Shown piece by piece: positions 16,948 to 25,991 of a stretch of 64,000 nt of DNA. This stretch comes from Alphaproteobacteria bacterium. Lineage in GTDB: Bacteria; Pseudomonadota; Alphaproteobacteria; MPNO01; UBA2964. The notes below the pieces were generated by a model that was not told the origin of the DNA, did no database searches, and was given only the letters and a program-made list of their open reading frames with translations. The stretch is taken from positions 124,001 to 188,000 of the forward strand of contig WLWZ01000006.1 of NCBI GenBank assembly GCA_012103315.1, given 5' to 3'. Position 1 is the stretch's first letter; every line of letters starts with the position of its first letter. The position numbers and the translations under genes were made by a program.

Positions 16948-17727
16948 ATGACGATTAGGCGCACGGTCTATAGCGGAGTATTGGTAGCTTTTTACGCTTT
17001 CGCGTTTCTTGCTTTGCCGACTGCCGCCCACGCGACCGTGGTGGCCCAGCATACCGGTGCCGCCGATCCAACGACTGAAGGTTGGTTCGCTTCCGGTCCG
17101 TTTGTGAATGTCGCGACAGGCGCCGTCTTTAATGACAATGGGTCAGGTTTTGACGCTTGGATGGTTGACGACAATTCGACGAGTAGCCTCGGCGTCTATA
17201 GCCGGAATGTGTCAGCAGGTGAGGTTGCGACGGGGACTAGCTCTGGCTGGACGATGTCCTCCAATCTTCGGGTTATTGATACACCCGGTGGGTCGATCGT
17301 CAATGATGGTAGCCCGAGTATTTCTTATCGTGATGGTTCAAAGTCCTGGCAGATGCATTTTGAAACGACAGTGGGGGGATTGAACGTATTTCTTCTGACC
17401 AATGTCGGCGTTGCCGGTCACACGATTTCGGTCAGCGGTAGCGCGGATGATTATCATCTGTATGAGCTAATATTTGATTCCGCAGACGGTAAAGCGGACC
17501 TGTTTATTGATGGTGCACTCGCTTTTTCAGATTATGAAGGGGCGAACCTCGTTTCAGCCGCCAATATCAGCTTTGGCACGGGGTCGACGGCTACTCTCGG
17601 GCAAGGCAATTACAATACTGTTTCCCTTGAAGTAGACACAGCGGTAGTGCCGGAAATAAGCTCCTGGCTTATTTTTGCGGCAGGTCTCGTCGGCCTGGGT
17701 GCAGTACGGCGCCGTTTATCAGCCTAG
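16948..17727 (+). CDS. PEP-CTERM-type exported protein, LamG-like
   Basis: 259 residues. A signal peptide ends PTAAHA; the body is beta-rich with a jelly-roll look (KADLFIDGALAFSDYEG, as in concanavalin/LamG folds). The C-terminus is VVPEISSWLIFAAGLVGLG then VRRRLSA, a PEP-CTERM variant (PEI for PEP). It is probably exported and sorted by an exosortase. It overlaps the convergent MAPEG gene by 9 bases. A sigma-54 promoter lies upstream. Confidence 0.82.
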   Translation: MTIRRTVYSGVLVAFYAFAFLALPTAAHATVVAQHTGAADPTTEGWFASGPFVNVATGAVFNDNGSGFDAWMVDDNSTSSLGVYSRNVSAGEVATGTSSGWTMSSNLRVIDTPGGSIVNDGSPSISYRDGSKSWQMHFETTVGGLNVFLLTNVGVAGHTISVSGSADDYHLYELIFDSADGKADLFIDGALAFSDYEGANLVSAANISFGTGSTATLGQGNYNTVSLEVDTAVVPEISSWLIFAAGLVGLGAVRRRLSA

Positions 17728-18111
17728 TATCTGCCACAGCAGATAGAGACACGCCAGCCAGCTTACCGCGAAAGCCGGTGTTCTGAGGAATGGTACACCC
17801 ATCGTATAAACCACGACATGCACGACGCGCGCGCCAAAGAATGTTGCGGCGGCGATTGCCGTTGCAGCATCGCTTTTGCCAAGCACCTTGATCATGATCA
17901 CCAGCGTGGCAAACGGGATCAGTGTCTCGATCAGGTTCATATGCGCACGGTGACAACGCTGCGCCCAGTCCGGTAGCTTTGCAGTTGGCGGCACGTCTGT
18001 CGTACCCGATTTGACCCCAACGATTCCGCCATAAAGCGCGGTGTAGGGAATCCAGATTATTAAACAAAGACCGACCGTTAGCGCCAACCAGAACATTTCA
18101 CCCGTAACCAT
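17719..18111 (-). CDS. MAPEG family membrane protein
   Basis: 130 residues with four TM segments. The MAPEG pattern is seen as AHMNLIETLIPFATLVIM, followed by FFGARVVHVVVYTMG. Family members are glutathione-dependent enzymes or of unknown role in bacteria. The gene stands alone and its 3' end overlaps the PEP-CTERM gene on the other strand. Confidence 0.82.
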   Translation of the reverse strand: MVTGEMFWLALTVGLCLIIWIPYTALYGGIVGVKSGTTDVPPTAKLPDWAQRCHRAHMNLIETLIPFATLVIMIKVLGKSDAATAIAAATFFGARVVHVVVYTMGVPFLRTPAFAVSWLACLYLLWQILG

Positions 18112-18193
18112 GACATTCTCCCTATTTTTTGCTCGCGTTTAGTTTACATGAGTTGATATGGGGGGCTGATCAATTTCATGTCATAAACGTCGT

Positions 18194-19501
18194 ATGCTTC
18201 GTGTCGTCCTTGCCGTCCTCATTGTCGCCTGTACCGGTCACACCGTCTCGGCGGAGTCGCTTCATGTTTTGAAGGGTCGCATTATCCGGTCCGTGGCGAT
18301 TGATGCGAATGACCCAAGCCATATTCTTGTTGGGCAAAAAGCCAAGGCGGCTGGTTCGGCACTCGTATTTCGCAGTCTCGATGGCGGCAAGAGTTGGCAA
18401 ACGCAGAATGGCAATAAACCCCTCCACCCGAAGGCGACAGATGTGCAGGCAGTGTTGGCTGTGTCAAAGCAGGTGATGTTGGCGGGTACCTGGAAGCATG
18501 GGCTTTATATTTCCAGAAATGGCGGACAAAGTTTTGACCGCATTAGCGGTTTTCCCAGCGCAGACATTCGTGATCTGCAACTGGCAGATGGCGTGATCTA
18601 TGCTGCAACGGCGCGTCATGGTGTTCTCGCAAGCTCGGATGTTGGACGAACCTGGAAGGCGCTTGGGCCAGGAGATGATTTCCTGTGGTCGCTAACGGTG
18701 GCGGGCGATGATGTGTTCGCCAACTCTCCTGAAAAAGCAGTTTACCAGCGAAAGCTAGCTGGCAGTACGTGGCGGAAGATTTTCAAAAGAGACGGCGCCA
18801 ATGCGATTGCGGTAACGCCCGGGTCTGGAGCGCTACGGGCAATTGCCGGGGCTAAGGGGCTTTATCTTTCGTCTTTAGATAATTGGCGAAAAGTACTCGC
18901 TAGCGAGAATTTCGCCGACATTCTTATCACGCGAAACAATCGGGTGATTGCTGGCTCGTGGGACAAGGGCATAGCTGTGCTGACATCAGGTGGGCACCTC
19001 GAGAAACGCTTGCTGAACAAGCAATCGGTCATTCACCTGCAGACGACTAACCGCAAGCTCTATGCTGGGACGTGGGGCGACGGGTTGCACATAATCCCGA
19101 TGGCGGAACTATTGGCACGACCGGGAAATGATAAGCCACTCATTGCTGCTGTTCTGCGCGATGATTTTGAGGCTGTGGAGCGTTTGCTGGCCACTGGTGC
19201 AGAGCTGAATGGTATTGATGCAAATCGTAACACAGCCTTGACCTTTGCTGCGCGTGACGGACAGGTGGAGATTGCCAAGTTGCTACTCGATGCCGGTGCC
19301 GATCCTGGCTGGATCGACGGCGAAGGGGTGACGCCGCTGATCCTTGCGTCCTTCAAGAACCACCCCAAAATTGTGGTGCTTTTGCTCACTCAAAAAGAAA
19401 AGGTGCGCCCCGGTCATACCGATAAAACAGGCCGAACCGCGCTCGACTACGCCAAACGACGTGGCACAGATGACCCGATCTTTAAGCTGCTCGTAAAGTA
19501 A
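18194..19501 (+). CDS. Secreted BNR/Asp-box propeller fused to ankyrin repeats
   Basis: 435 residues. Residues 1-20 are a signal peptide (ending HTVSA). Residues of about 25-300 form a beta-propeller with Asp-box/BNR motifs such as RSLDGGKSWQ, SRNGGQSFDR and SSDVGRTWKA. Residues of about 310-433 are three to four ankyrin repeats (LIAAVLRDDFEAVERLLATG, NTALTFAARDGQVEIAKLLL, TPLILASFKNHPKIVVLLL). This is an unusual pairing; ankyrin repeats on an exported propeller suggest protein binding in the periplasm or outside. No catalytic residues can be assigned. Confidence 0.78.
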   Translation: MLRVVLAVLIVACTGHTVSAESLHVLKGRIIRSVAIDANDPSHILVGQKAKAAGSALVFRSLDGGKSWQTQNGNKPLHPKATDVQAVLAVSKQVMLAGTWKHGLYISRNGGQSFDRISGFPSADIRDLQLADGVIYAATARHGVLASSDVGRTWKALGPGDDFLWSLTVAGDDVFANSPEKAVYQRKLAGSTWRKIFKRDGANAIAVTPGSGALRAIAGAKGLYLSSLDNWRKVLASENFADILITRNNRVIAGSWDKGIAVLTSGGHLEKRLLNKQSVIHLQTTNRKLYAGTWGDGLHIIPMAELLARPGNDKPLIAAVLRDDFEAVERLLATGAELNGIDANRNTALTFAARDGQVEIAKLLLDAGADPGWIDGEGVTPLILASFKNHPKIVVLLLTQKEKVRPGHTDKTGRTALDYAKRRGTDDPIFKLLVK

Positions 19502-19670
19502 CATCAGCCAACGCGGTTGAGCTGTCATTGGTACTCTACTTTCGATTGCGATTGACATAGAAATTACAAAAAAATTGCGGTTAAATGGTTGGGGCTAGTG
19601 AAATTCTACTCTAACCCGTTCATAGATTTAGAGGACGGGTTTTGAAATTTTACAAGGGGTGGTATTTAAA

Positions 19671-20210
19671 ATGAAGCAATTTGAGGACGAACAGAAGAGG
19701 GTTGCTGAAAGCGCTGCACGTCGGCCTTTCCATCAAAATATTTGTATTTTTTGCATTGCCGCATTTTTCGGTGTTATTGCGAGTCTTGGTGTCCCAACGA
19801 GCCAGGCTCACGCTGCGGAATGTAAAGTATCGGGGCATTGGTTAGTTGTGGCGCATCAAAAAGCGCGAAGTAATGGCTATAAGTTTAAATGTTCAATCGG
19901 AACATTTATTCCCACGGCTTGGCAGTGCGTCGGTCGTATAAAAAACTTGTATCAGGTGCCATTGCTTGCTGCCGAATTTGGATGCAAAAAGGGTAAGCTT
20001 AAAAATGGTTGGGTTCTTGCCAAGGCAAATCTTGATGGTCACCCTGGAGCCATAAAGGTAGCTGCAAATAAGAACTGTATTTCAAGGTTTTTGGCGAACC
20101 CGAAATTTGGCTTAGGATTTAGTTACAGACTTACTACCTTCTCTATCAGAAAAAGAGGTGCGAGCTGTAACAACATGCCTGCCGTTCTGACGTCGGCATT
20201 TGGGCGGTAG
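19671..20210 (+). CDS. Secreted protein of unknown family, paralogue A
   Basis: 179 residues. A charged N-terminus is followed by a long signal peptide ending QAHAAE. The mature protein has paired cysteines and is strongly basic. It shares AAECKVSGHWL at its start and FSYR-T-FSI-K-GASCNNMPAVLTSAFG at its end with the next gene. The ATG at 19671 has AAGGGGTGG upstream; a GTG at 19659 is also in frame. I do not recognise the family. Confidence 0.65.
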   Translation: MKQFEDEQKRVAESAARRPFHQNICIFCIAAFFGVIASLGVPTSQAHAAECKVSGHWLVVAHQKARSNGYKFKCSIGTFIPTAWQCVGRIKNLYQVPLLAAEFGCKKGKLKNGWVLAKANLDGHPGAIKVAANKNCISRFLANPKFGLGFSYRLTTFSIRKRGASCNNMPAVLTSAFGR

Positions 20211-20252
20211 AACAGCTTATTCATTCGATAAACGTTAGAATGGGAGGTAACT

Positions 20253-20858
20253 ATGAAACTAATTATTGGTAACTCACAGGATCCACTGAAACCCAAATTA
20301 GGCTTAAACAGAAAAAGTGTCGTTGTGACCCTGCTAGCGCTTGTTCTGGTGTTGCCCTTAGCGGGTATTACCTCAGGCATTGTTCATGCGGCGGAATGCA
20401 AAGTATCAGGGCACTGGCTCTTGTTGGCTTATAACAAGGCACTGAGCAATAATTATAGATTTAGTTGCAGCAGCGGGGCCTTTAAACCCTACCCAACAGG
20501 TTTGACCTGTGAAGGGAGACACGGTGTCAGAGGAAACTCCGGAGTTATAGGAAGCTCCAAACTACATGCGAAATTTTTTATGCGTGGACCGAACGGGGCA
20601 TACGGGCTGAGAAACGGATGGAAAATTTCAAGCTACAAAGCGCGTGGTGGTCCAATTCACAAAATTAAATGGACCCGTCTGAAAGGCGGCAAAAGAACAA
20701 AAAATTCTAAACGAACGGATCATAAACTTATCTATTTTAAAGCTGCGGTAAAAATTGGAAAAAAGTTTAGTTACAGAATGACGCGCTTCTCGATCAAGAA
20801 AAATGGGGCGAGCTGTAATAATATGCCTGCCGTTCTGACGTCGGCCTTTGGGCAGTGA
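20253..20858 (+). CDS. Secreted protein of unknown family, paralogue B
   Basis: 201 residues with a signal peptide ending GIVHAAE and a Lys/Arg-rich body. It is a diverged duplicate of the preceding gene: the ends are nearly identical, including at DNA level (ATGCCTGCCGTTCTGACGTC in both), whereas the middle differs in sequence and length (here with a glycine- and lysine-rich insert around GPIHKIKWTRLKGGKRTK). Preceded by GGGAGG. Four cysteines in similar places may form disulfides in the periplasm. Confidence 0.65.
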   Translation: MKLIIGNSQDPLKPKLGLNRKSVVVTLLALVLVLPLAGITSGIVHAAECKVSGHWLLLAYNKALSNNYRFSCSSGAFKPYPTGLTCEGRHGVRGNSGVIGSSKLHAKFFMRGPNGAYGLRNGWKISSYKARGGPIHKIKWTRLKGGKRTKNSKRTDHKLIYFKAAVKIGKKFSYRMTRFSIKKNGASCNNMPAVLTSAFGQ

Positions 20859-20883
20859 TGATAAAATCTTGGAAGGAAAGCAG

Positions 20884-21321
20884 ATGAAAAAACTTACCAA
20901 TGTGATTGTTGCGCTGGCTCTTGGTTTCGTGTTGCTTCCGGTTGTTAGCGCCCAGGCTCAAATGGGCTATCACCAGGCCCGCCATGTCAATGGCAACCAT
21001 CTGGATGATGCGCAGATTAGGCAACTGGACCGGACGCTAGGTTATAAAGTGCCAAGCGGGTTTTACTGGATGGATGGCAAAAAAGGCATCTGGGGGTATG
21101 AAGGCAATAAGGAAGTCCTTGGCTCTATCTTTAAATCCAATGATCCGCGCCGTAAGGCCGTAAAACGACAACAACAAAGACGCCAGCAACAGGGCAACAG
21201 CCGTTCGCAACGACCCTATATTAGTAACAATACCGGGACCGGCAGTGCGGTGATCAATCCGAAAAAAGGCGGTTGTTCGTATGTTTCCGTTGGCGGTACG
21301 ACGATGCGTGTCTGCGATTGA
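20884..21321 (+). CDS. Small exported protein, unknown
   Basis: 145 residues. A clean signal peptide (MKKLTNVIVALALGF...VSAQA) is followed by SGFYWMDGKKGIWGYEGN and a Gln/Arg-rich linker (RRQQQGNSRSQ) leading to a small C-terminal part with two cysteines (GGCSYVSVGGTTMRVCD). GGAAGGAAAG precedes the ATG. It lies 25 bases after paralogue B and is probably co-transcribed with the pair. Function unknown. Confidence 0.65.
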   Translation: MKKLTNVIVALALGFVLLPVVSAQAQMGYHQARHVNGNHLDDAQIRQLDRTLGYKVPSGFYWMDGKKGIWGYEGNKEVLGSIFKSNDPRRKAVKRQQQRRQQQGNSRSQRPYISNNTGTGSAVINPKKGGCSYVSVGGTTMRVCD

Positions 21322-21444
21322 ACGGGCTCGTTGATCGAGCTGATTACAGTCGCATTGTTTCGCCACAATTTAGGCTGATACCCTAACCTCATCCGTGATA
21401 GTTCGGATCATCACGTGACAATGGGGCAGGCGGGCGGAATTAGA

Positions 21445-22452
21445 ATGCAGGTTACCAAGCAAGATTTGAAATGGGCGGCTGAACAAGGCGTTATCGAACA
21501 GGCACAGGTTGACACGCTGTGGCGTGCGCTTGGGGAACGGACAGAAGACAATCCGAAGTTCGATCTGATTAATCTGGTTTATTTTTTTGGTGCTTTCATG
21601 GTGATTGGCGCCATGGGTTGGTTGATGACCAGCGCCTGGGAAGAGTTTGGCGGCGCTGGAATTTTTGGCATCGCCGTTACCTATGCTGTGGTGTTTGTCT
21701 TGTTTGGCGCCAAGCTCTGGCACCGCGATGATTTGAAAGTGCCGGGTGGGCTGTTGATCACGATGGCGGTGTGCATGACACCCCTCGCTGTCTATGGCTT
21801 GCAGCGTTGGACGGGGCTGTGGGGCTTTGACGACCCCGGTGAATATAAGGATTTTCACCGCTGGATCAGAGGTGGTTGGTTCACGATTGAACTCACGACA
21901 ATTGCCATCGGTATCATCGCGCTCAAGTTCTTCCGCTTTCCATTTCTGACAGCGCCGATTGCGTTTACGCTTTGGTATGTATCGATGGATATCACACCGA
22001 TCCTTGCCAATGTTGACACAGAGTCCGTCGGTCATTTGCGTAAGCTGGTCTCGATGTGGTTTGGCCTGGTGATGATTGTCGGCGCGTATTTGGTTGATCA
22101 GCGGACCAAACGAGATTTTGCGTTCTGGGGTTATTTATTTGGCATGACGACCTTTTGGTGTGGTTTGTCGCTATTAGAGAGTGGCAGCGAGCTCGGGAAG
22201 TTTCTCTATTTTCTGATCAACCTGGCGGCGATGGCCATGTCGATATTTCTGCGCCGTGTGGTGTTTGTGGTGTTCGGTTCCATCGGTGCCTTTGGTTATC
22301 TCGGTCATCTGGCGTTTGAGGTCTTTGAGGACTCGTTGCCGTTTCCGTTCGTGCTCACCGTGGTTGGGGTCGGGACCATCTATCTCGGCGTCAAGCTAAA
22401 GCGCAATTTCTCAAAGATCGAGCAGGCATTGGAGCGCGCTGTGCCCGATTAG
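21445..22452 (+). CDS. DUF2157-like multi-pass membrane protein
   Basis: 335 residues. A soluble N-terminal helix pair (KQDLKWAAEQGVIEQAQVDTL) precedes about eight TM segments. The arrangement matches the DUF2157 family, whose function is unknown. The frame is open from a GTG at 21415, but MQVTKQDL at 21445 gives the usual N-terminus. There is no operon partner downstream. Confidence 0.65.
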   Translation: MQVTKQDLKWAAEQGVIEQAQVDTLWRALGERTEDNPKFDLINLVYFFGAFMVIGAMGWLMTSAWEEFGGAGIFGIAVTYAVVFVLFGAKLWHRDDLKVPGGLLITMAVCMTPLAVYGLQRWTGLWGFDDPGEYKDFHRWIRGGWFTIELTTIAIGIIALKFFRFPFLTAPIAFTLWYVSMDITPILANVDTESVGHLRKLVSMWFGLVMIVGAYLVDQRTKRDFAFWGYLFGMTTFWCGLSLLESGSELGKFLYFLINLAAMAMSIFLRRVVFVVFGSIGAFGYLGHLAFEVFEDSLPFPFVLTVVGVGTIYLGVKLKRNFSKIEQALERAVPD

Positions 22453-22561
22453 ATGAAACGCCTGCGACCGGAGGAAAGAGTCGGAAGTGGGTAATTGAAT
22501 GCGTTATGACGGGTCGTCCGATGTTGCATTCAGAACGACGTAACAAGTATCGAATAGAAAC

Positions 22562-23473
22562 ATGTCAGCACTACAGAAAATTGAATATGGCGCGCCAACC
22601 GACAAGAGCGCGGATACCGTGCGGCTCGGTGTCGAAAAGGGCATCTTCGAGGAGGAGGGGCTGGACCTCTCCGTTAAGGTGGTGTTCGGCGGACCGCAAA
22701 TCGCCGCAGCTTATGAGTCAGGCGAACTGCATATTGGTGAGATGGGGTCACCGCCGTGCATTGATGCCATCGCAGCTGGTATGAACTTCAAGATTATAGG
22801 CAGTGGTTGTCGCCAGCGCGCGCATATGTTCTTCGGTGTCCGCAAAGGCATTGAGTCTTTTGACGATCTCAAGGGCAAGAAGCTTGGCCTTCTTGGCCTT
22901 GGCAGCTGCCCAGACTGGATAGCCCGTAAGATCCTGATGCAGCATGGGGTTGAGCCGGACGACGACGTCACCTTTGTGCCGCTGCTTGATCAGTATCCTC
23001 GGATAATCGAAATCATGGAGCGAGGTGACATAGATGCTTGTATGGCAATGGAACCAAACCTTTCGATTGGCGAGGAAAAGGGTCTTCTTAATGTTTGGGC
23101 AGCTGGTTTTGATGAGCCTTATCTGCCGCACTATCAATGGGAGGTTCGTGTTGCACGCGACGAGCTGATCGAAAGTGATCCCGAGCTGGTCTCGGCGGTT
23201 ATGCGCGGTTGTCGGCGCTCGGCTCATTATGCTGCAAGCCACGTCGATGAATATCGTGCCTTTGCAGCTCGGCAATTCGGAATTAGTGCGGAAGTGGCAC
23301 AAAGTTCATTAGAGCGCGAGTTGCCTCACTTCCACCTTGATTGCCAAGTCGACATGTCGGGGTTGCAGGTTGCGGTCGATATGCAGCAAGAACTCGGCGG
23401 AATCGAACAGCCGATGACGGCAAAGGATTTCGTGGATTTGCGGTTTCAGCCCGATATCTCGGTTGCCGCCTGA
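22562..23473 (+). CDS. NMT1/SsuA-like substrate-binding protein without signal peptide
   Basis: A 303-residue periplasmic-binding-protein fold (ADTVRLGVEKGIFEEEGLDL, HIGEMGSPPCIDAIAAG, LKGKKLGLLGLG). No signal peptide is visible at MSALQKIEYG, and no ABC permease or ATPase gene is adjacent. It may be cytoplasmic, as in relatives acting as enzymes or sensors, or the true start may be missed. It lies convergent to the flavin monooxygenase gene at 23550. Confidence 0.72.
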   Translation: MSALQKIEYGAPTDKSADTVRLGVEKGIFEEEGLDLSVKVVFGGPQIAAAYESGELHIGEMGSPPCIDAIAAGMNFKIIGSGCRQRAHMFFGVRKGIESFDDLKGKKLGLLGLGSCPDWIARKILMQHGVEPDDDVTFVPLLDQYPRIIEIMERGDIDACMAMEPNLSIGEEKGLLNVWAAGFDEPYLPHYQWEVRVARDELIESDPELVSAVMRGCRRSAHYAASHVDEYRAFAARQFGISAEVAQSSLERELPHFHLDCQVDMSGLQVAVDMQQELGGIEQPMTAKDFVDLRFQPDISVAA

Positions 23474-23549
23474 GGTGCCATCGAGACTACCTTCAATGCC
23501 TCCTACAATTCGCTTTTGTTTCAGTCGATCTTCGGGGGTTTAGCCTCTC

Positions 23550-24605
23550 TCACAGATCGCCGAGCAGTGGCGCAACCTCACCCATGAACCGGCACAACGA
23601 GCGGGCGCGGTTTTCCTTTGTCGTCCAGTTCTTGCCGCCGACCAGCAGGAAGGTGCCGAACCCGCCACAGCCTTCGTAGTAGGAACGGATTTTTTTAGCG
23701 ACCGTGTCGGGATCGCCGAGTACATATATCCCGGCCTCGACCAACGCATCGAGCGCCTGATCACTGTTGGGTACATCCACCCCGTAAACCCGTTGCAGCA
23801 TGGTGAGGAAGCCGCGTTCCGCCTGGAAACCCGTTTCGTGCGTTACGGCGGCACGCAAATCCTCCAGCGCTTGTTTCTCGGAATCCGCGACATAGACCGC
23901 GCGCGACCCGGCGACCATTTTGCGCGGATCGGCATGCCCGACGGCCTTGCCTGCTTCCTCATACAAATTCGCCTTGCCGCGCAGCACCTCTTCCGATTCG
24001 AAGAACGCGCAGAGCAGTGCGTAACCACGCTCGGCGGCGAGTTTGATCATTTCTGGCGTGTCGGTCGCGGTCGCCATTGGCATATCCTGACCCGATAAGG
24101 GTTTGGGCAGGGCGACCAGCTTTTTGCCTTTCCAATGTTCTCCGTCGATGTTGAAGGGTTCGTCCTCAGTCCAGCATTTGCGGATCACCTCGAGCGATTC
24201 TTGCAGGCGCGCGTGGCGGTCCTCATAGGTAAGCCCACGAGCTTCGGCGAATTGCGGATGGGGAAAGCCCGAGCCGAATCCGAAGATGAAACGTCCTTTC
24301 CCCACCAGGTGTTCGACGATCGCCGCCTGCACTGCAACGTCGAGTGGATGGTGGAGGTGCAAAAGTTTCACTGCCGCCCCCATGCGGATGTTTTTAGTTA
24401 GCGCGGCTAGCTTGCACATCATGAATTCAGGGGCGGGGATGGTATCGACCCGATTTATGTAAGGCGGTTCGCCGTGATGTTCACTGATATAGACGTCGCG
24501 AAAACCGAGCTCGTCCGCCAGCACGATCTCGTCGATATCATCCTGATAGGTCTGCGCGGCGGTGGTATGGGGTCGAAAACCGTTCGAAAAGAGCCCAAAT
24601 TCCAT
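23550..24605 (-). CDS. LLM class flavin-dependent oxidoreductase
   Basis: A 351-residue luciferase-like monooxygenase. Landmarks are DVYISEHHGEPPY, RFIFGFGSGFPHPQF and, near the C-terminus, IYVLGDPDTVAKKIRSYY. It is the second of three such enzymes in the window (the others start at 13049 and 58623); the three are clearly different subfamilies. The substrate is unknown. Confidence 0.85.
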   Translation of the reverse strand: MEFGLFSNGFRPHTTAAQTYQDDIDEIVLADELGFRDVYISEHHGEPPYINRVDTIPAPEFMMCKLAALTKNIRMGAAVKLLHLHHPLDVAVQAAIVEHLVGKGRFIFGFGSGFPHPQFAEARGLTYEDRHARLQESLEVIRKCWTEDEPFNIDGEHWKGKKLVALPKPLSGQDMPMATATDTPEMIKLAAERGYALLCAFFESEEVLRGKANLYEEAGKAVGHADPRKMVAGSRAVYVADSEKQALEDLRAAVTHETGFQAERGFLTMLQRVYGVDVPNSDQALDALVEAGIYVLGDPDTVAKKIRSYYEGCGGFGTFLLVGGKNWTTKENRARSLCRFMGEVAPLLGDL

Positions 24606-24660
24606 GACTGTTCACATATTCCTGCTGGGTCGAAAATTTCTTATGAGCAAAGAGTACTCG

Positions 24661-24680
24661 CTTCTGCGCGAAAGCAGAAG
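24661..24680. other. Perfect intergenic hairpin
   Basis: CTTCTGC-GCGAAA-GCAGAAG in the 232-base gap between the divergent flavin monooxygenase and MBL hydrolase genes. There is no T tract, so it is not a classical terminator; a 5'-leader structure or operator is possible. Confidence 0.4.
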
Positions 24681-24837
24681 TTCGCTTGAAAGCCGCTGAG
24701 ATCTCCTAGGGTTACTATCGGAAATTACAGGTCCTGATCAGAACCTTGTCCTGGATAGACTCGTTCCTCGAAGATGCCTAACCTTTCGAGGGCAATTTGT
24801 ATAAGGCGCTGACAGGCCTTCACAACGGAGGACAATA

Positions 24838-25734
24838 ATGAAAACACCATCGTCGCTTATCACCCTCGGGACATCGGCTGGCCCGTCTTTGACACCTGGC
24901 CGGGCGCAGACGTCGCATCTCCTGACCGTAAATGACACATACTATGTTGTGGATGCCGGCGACGGCGCGGCGCGGCGCATGGCACGGGCTGGTGCGGAGG
25001 TACGCGACGTTGGAATCATTTTTCTCACCCACCATCATGACGACCACACCGCTGGCCTCGGAACCTTGATGTCTCTGGCGTGGGATCGGCAACGCACGGA
25101 TCCCATCAACGTCTACGGCCCGCCCCGAACCAAGGAGCTCGTGGACGCGATCGTGCAATATTGCAGTATCAGCGCTGATATCCGCATCGCAGACGGCGGT
25201 CGTTCTATTCCGCTGGATAATATGTTCTTTGGCCACGATGTCGGAATTGGCGAGATTTTTCAGGACGACAACATTCGCGTTACAGCGACGGAGAACACTC
25301 ACTTTAGTTTCCATCAGGGCGACGCTGCCGGACGCTTTAAATCGTACTCCTACCGGTTTGAGACCCCTGATCGGGTGATTGCGTTCACCGGCGATACCGG
25401 TTTTAGCCCGGCCGTGACAGATTTGGTCAAGGGCGCCGACGTTTTAGTGACCGAGACCTCGTCCTGCGACGACCGTAAGAACCGGATGATGGATGACGGT
25501 ATCTGGCAGGCGATGGGCACTGCCGAGCGGGAAGGCATCATGCGTCAGGCAACGATGGGGCATATGGGGTTAGACAATATCGGTAAGCTGGCAACAGACG
25601 CTGGTGTTCGTAAGGTGGTGCTGTCGCACCTTACGCGGCGTTTTAAATCCACAGATTACGAGCCCTGGGCTGAGGAGGTCAGGAACCACTACTCTGGCGA
25701 CGTCGTTATCGCCGAGGACCTGATGGAGTTTTAG
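24838..25734 (+). CDS. MBL-fold metallo-hydrolase
   Basis: 298 residues. The zinc motif HxHxDH is H65, H67, D69, H70 in THHHDDHTAG; further ligands are likely D200 in FTGDTGFS and H263 in VVLSHLTRRF. The architecture resembles RNase Z/arylsulfatase-like AtsA hydrolases without an exosite. GGAGG precedes the ATG. There is no signal peptide. The substrate is unknown. Confidence 0.86.
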   Translation: MKTPSSLITLGTSAGPSLTPGRAQTSHLLTVNDTYYVVDAGDGAARRMARAGAEVRDVGIIFLTHHHDDHTAGLGTLMSLAWDRQRTDPINVYGPPRTKELVDAIVQYCSISADIRIADGGRSIPLDNMFFGHDVGIGEIFQDDNIRVTATENTHFSFHQGDAAGRFKSYSYRFETPDRVIAFTGDTGFSPAVTDLVKGADVLVTETSSCDDRKNRMMDDGIWQAMGTAEREGIMRQATMGHMGLDNIGKLATDAGVRKVVLSHLTRRFKSTDYEPWAEEVRNHYSGDVVIAEDLMEF

Positions 25735-25991
25735 GGAATAGACACTGAGTCTCCCTGGGCTCGGCTATTGGCGACGCGGCCCTATGACAGCGTGTTCTCA
25801 GAAGACGACGTAGGTTTGGACCACTGGTCGCCCCTCTGATTGGGGTGAAGGTCTGCCAGCTTGCATCTGCATTTGGCTGATAACGATCTATATGGTCAAA
25901 TGACGCCATACGGCTGGACGGTGAGACGGCCAGGCTGGCAGTTCTGATACAGTTGATAAAACACTGTTGAATAAATATGGGAGAAAACAAC

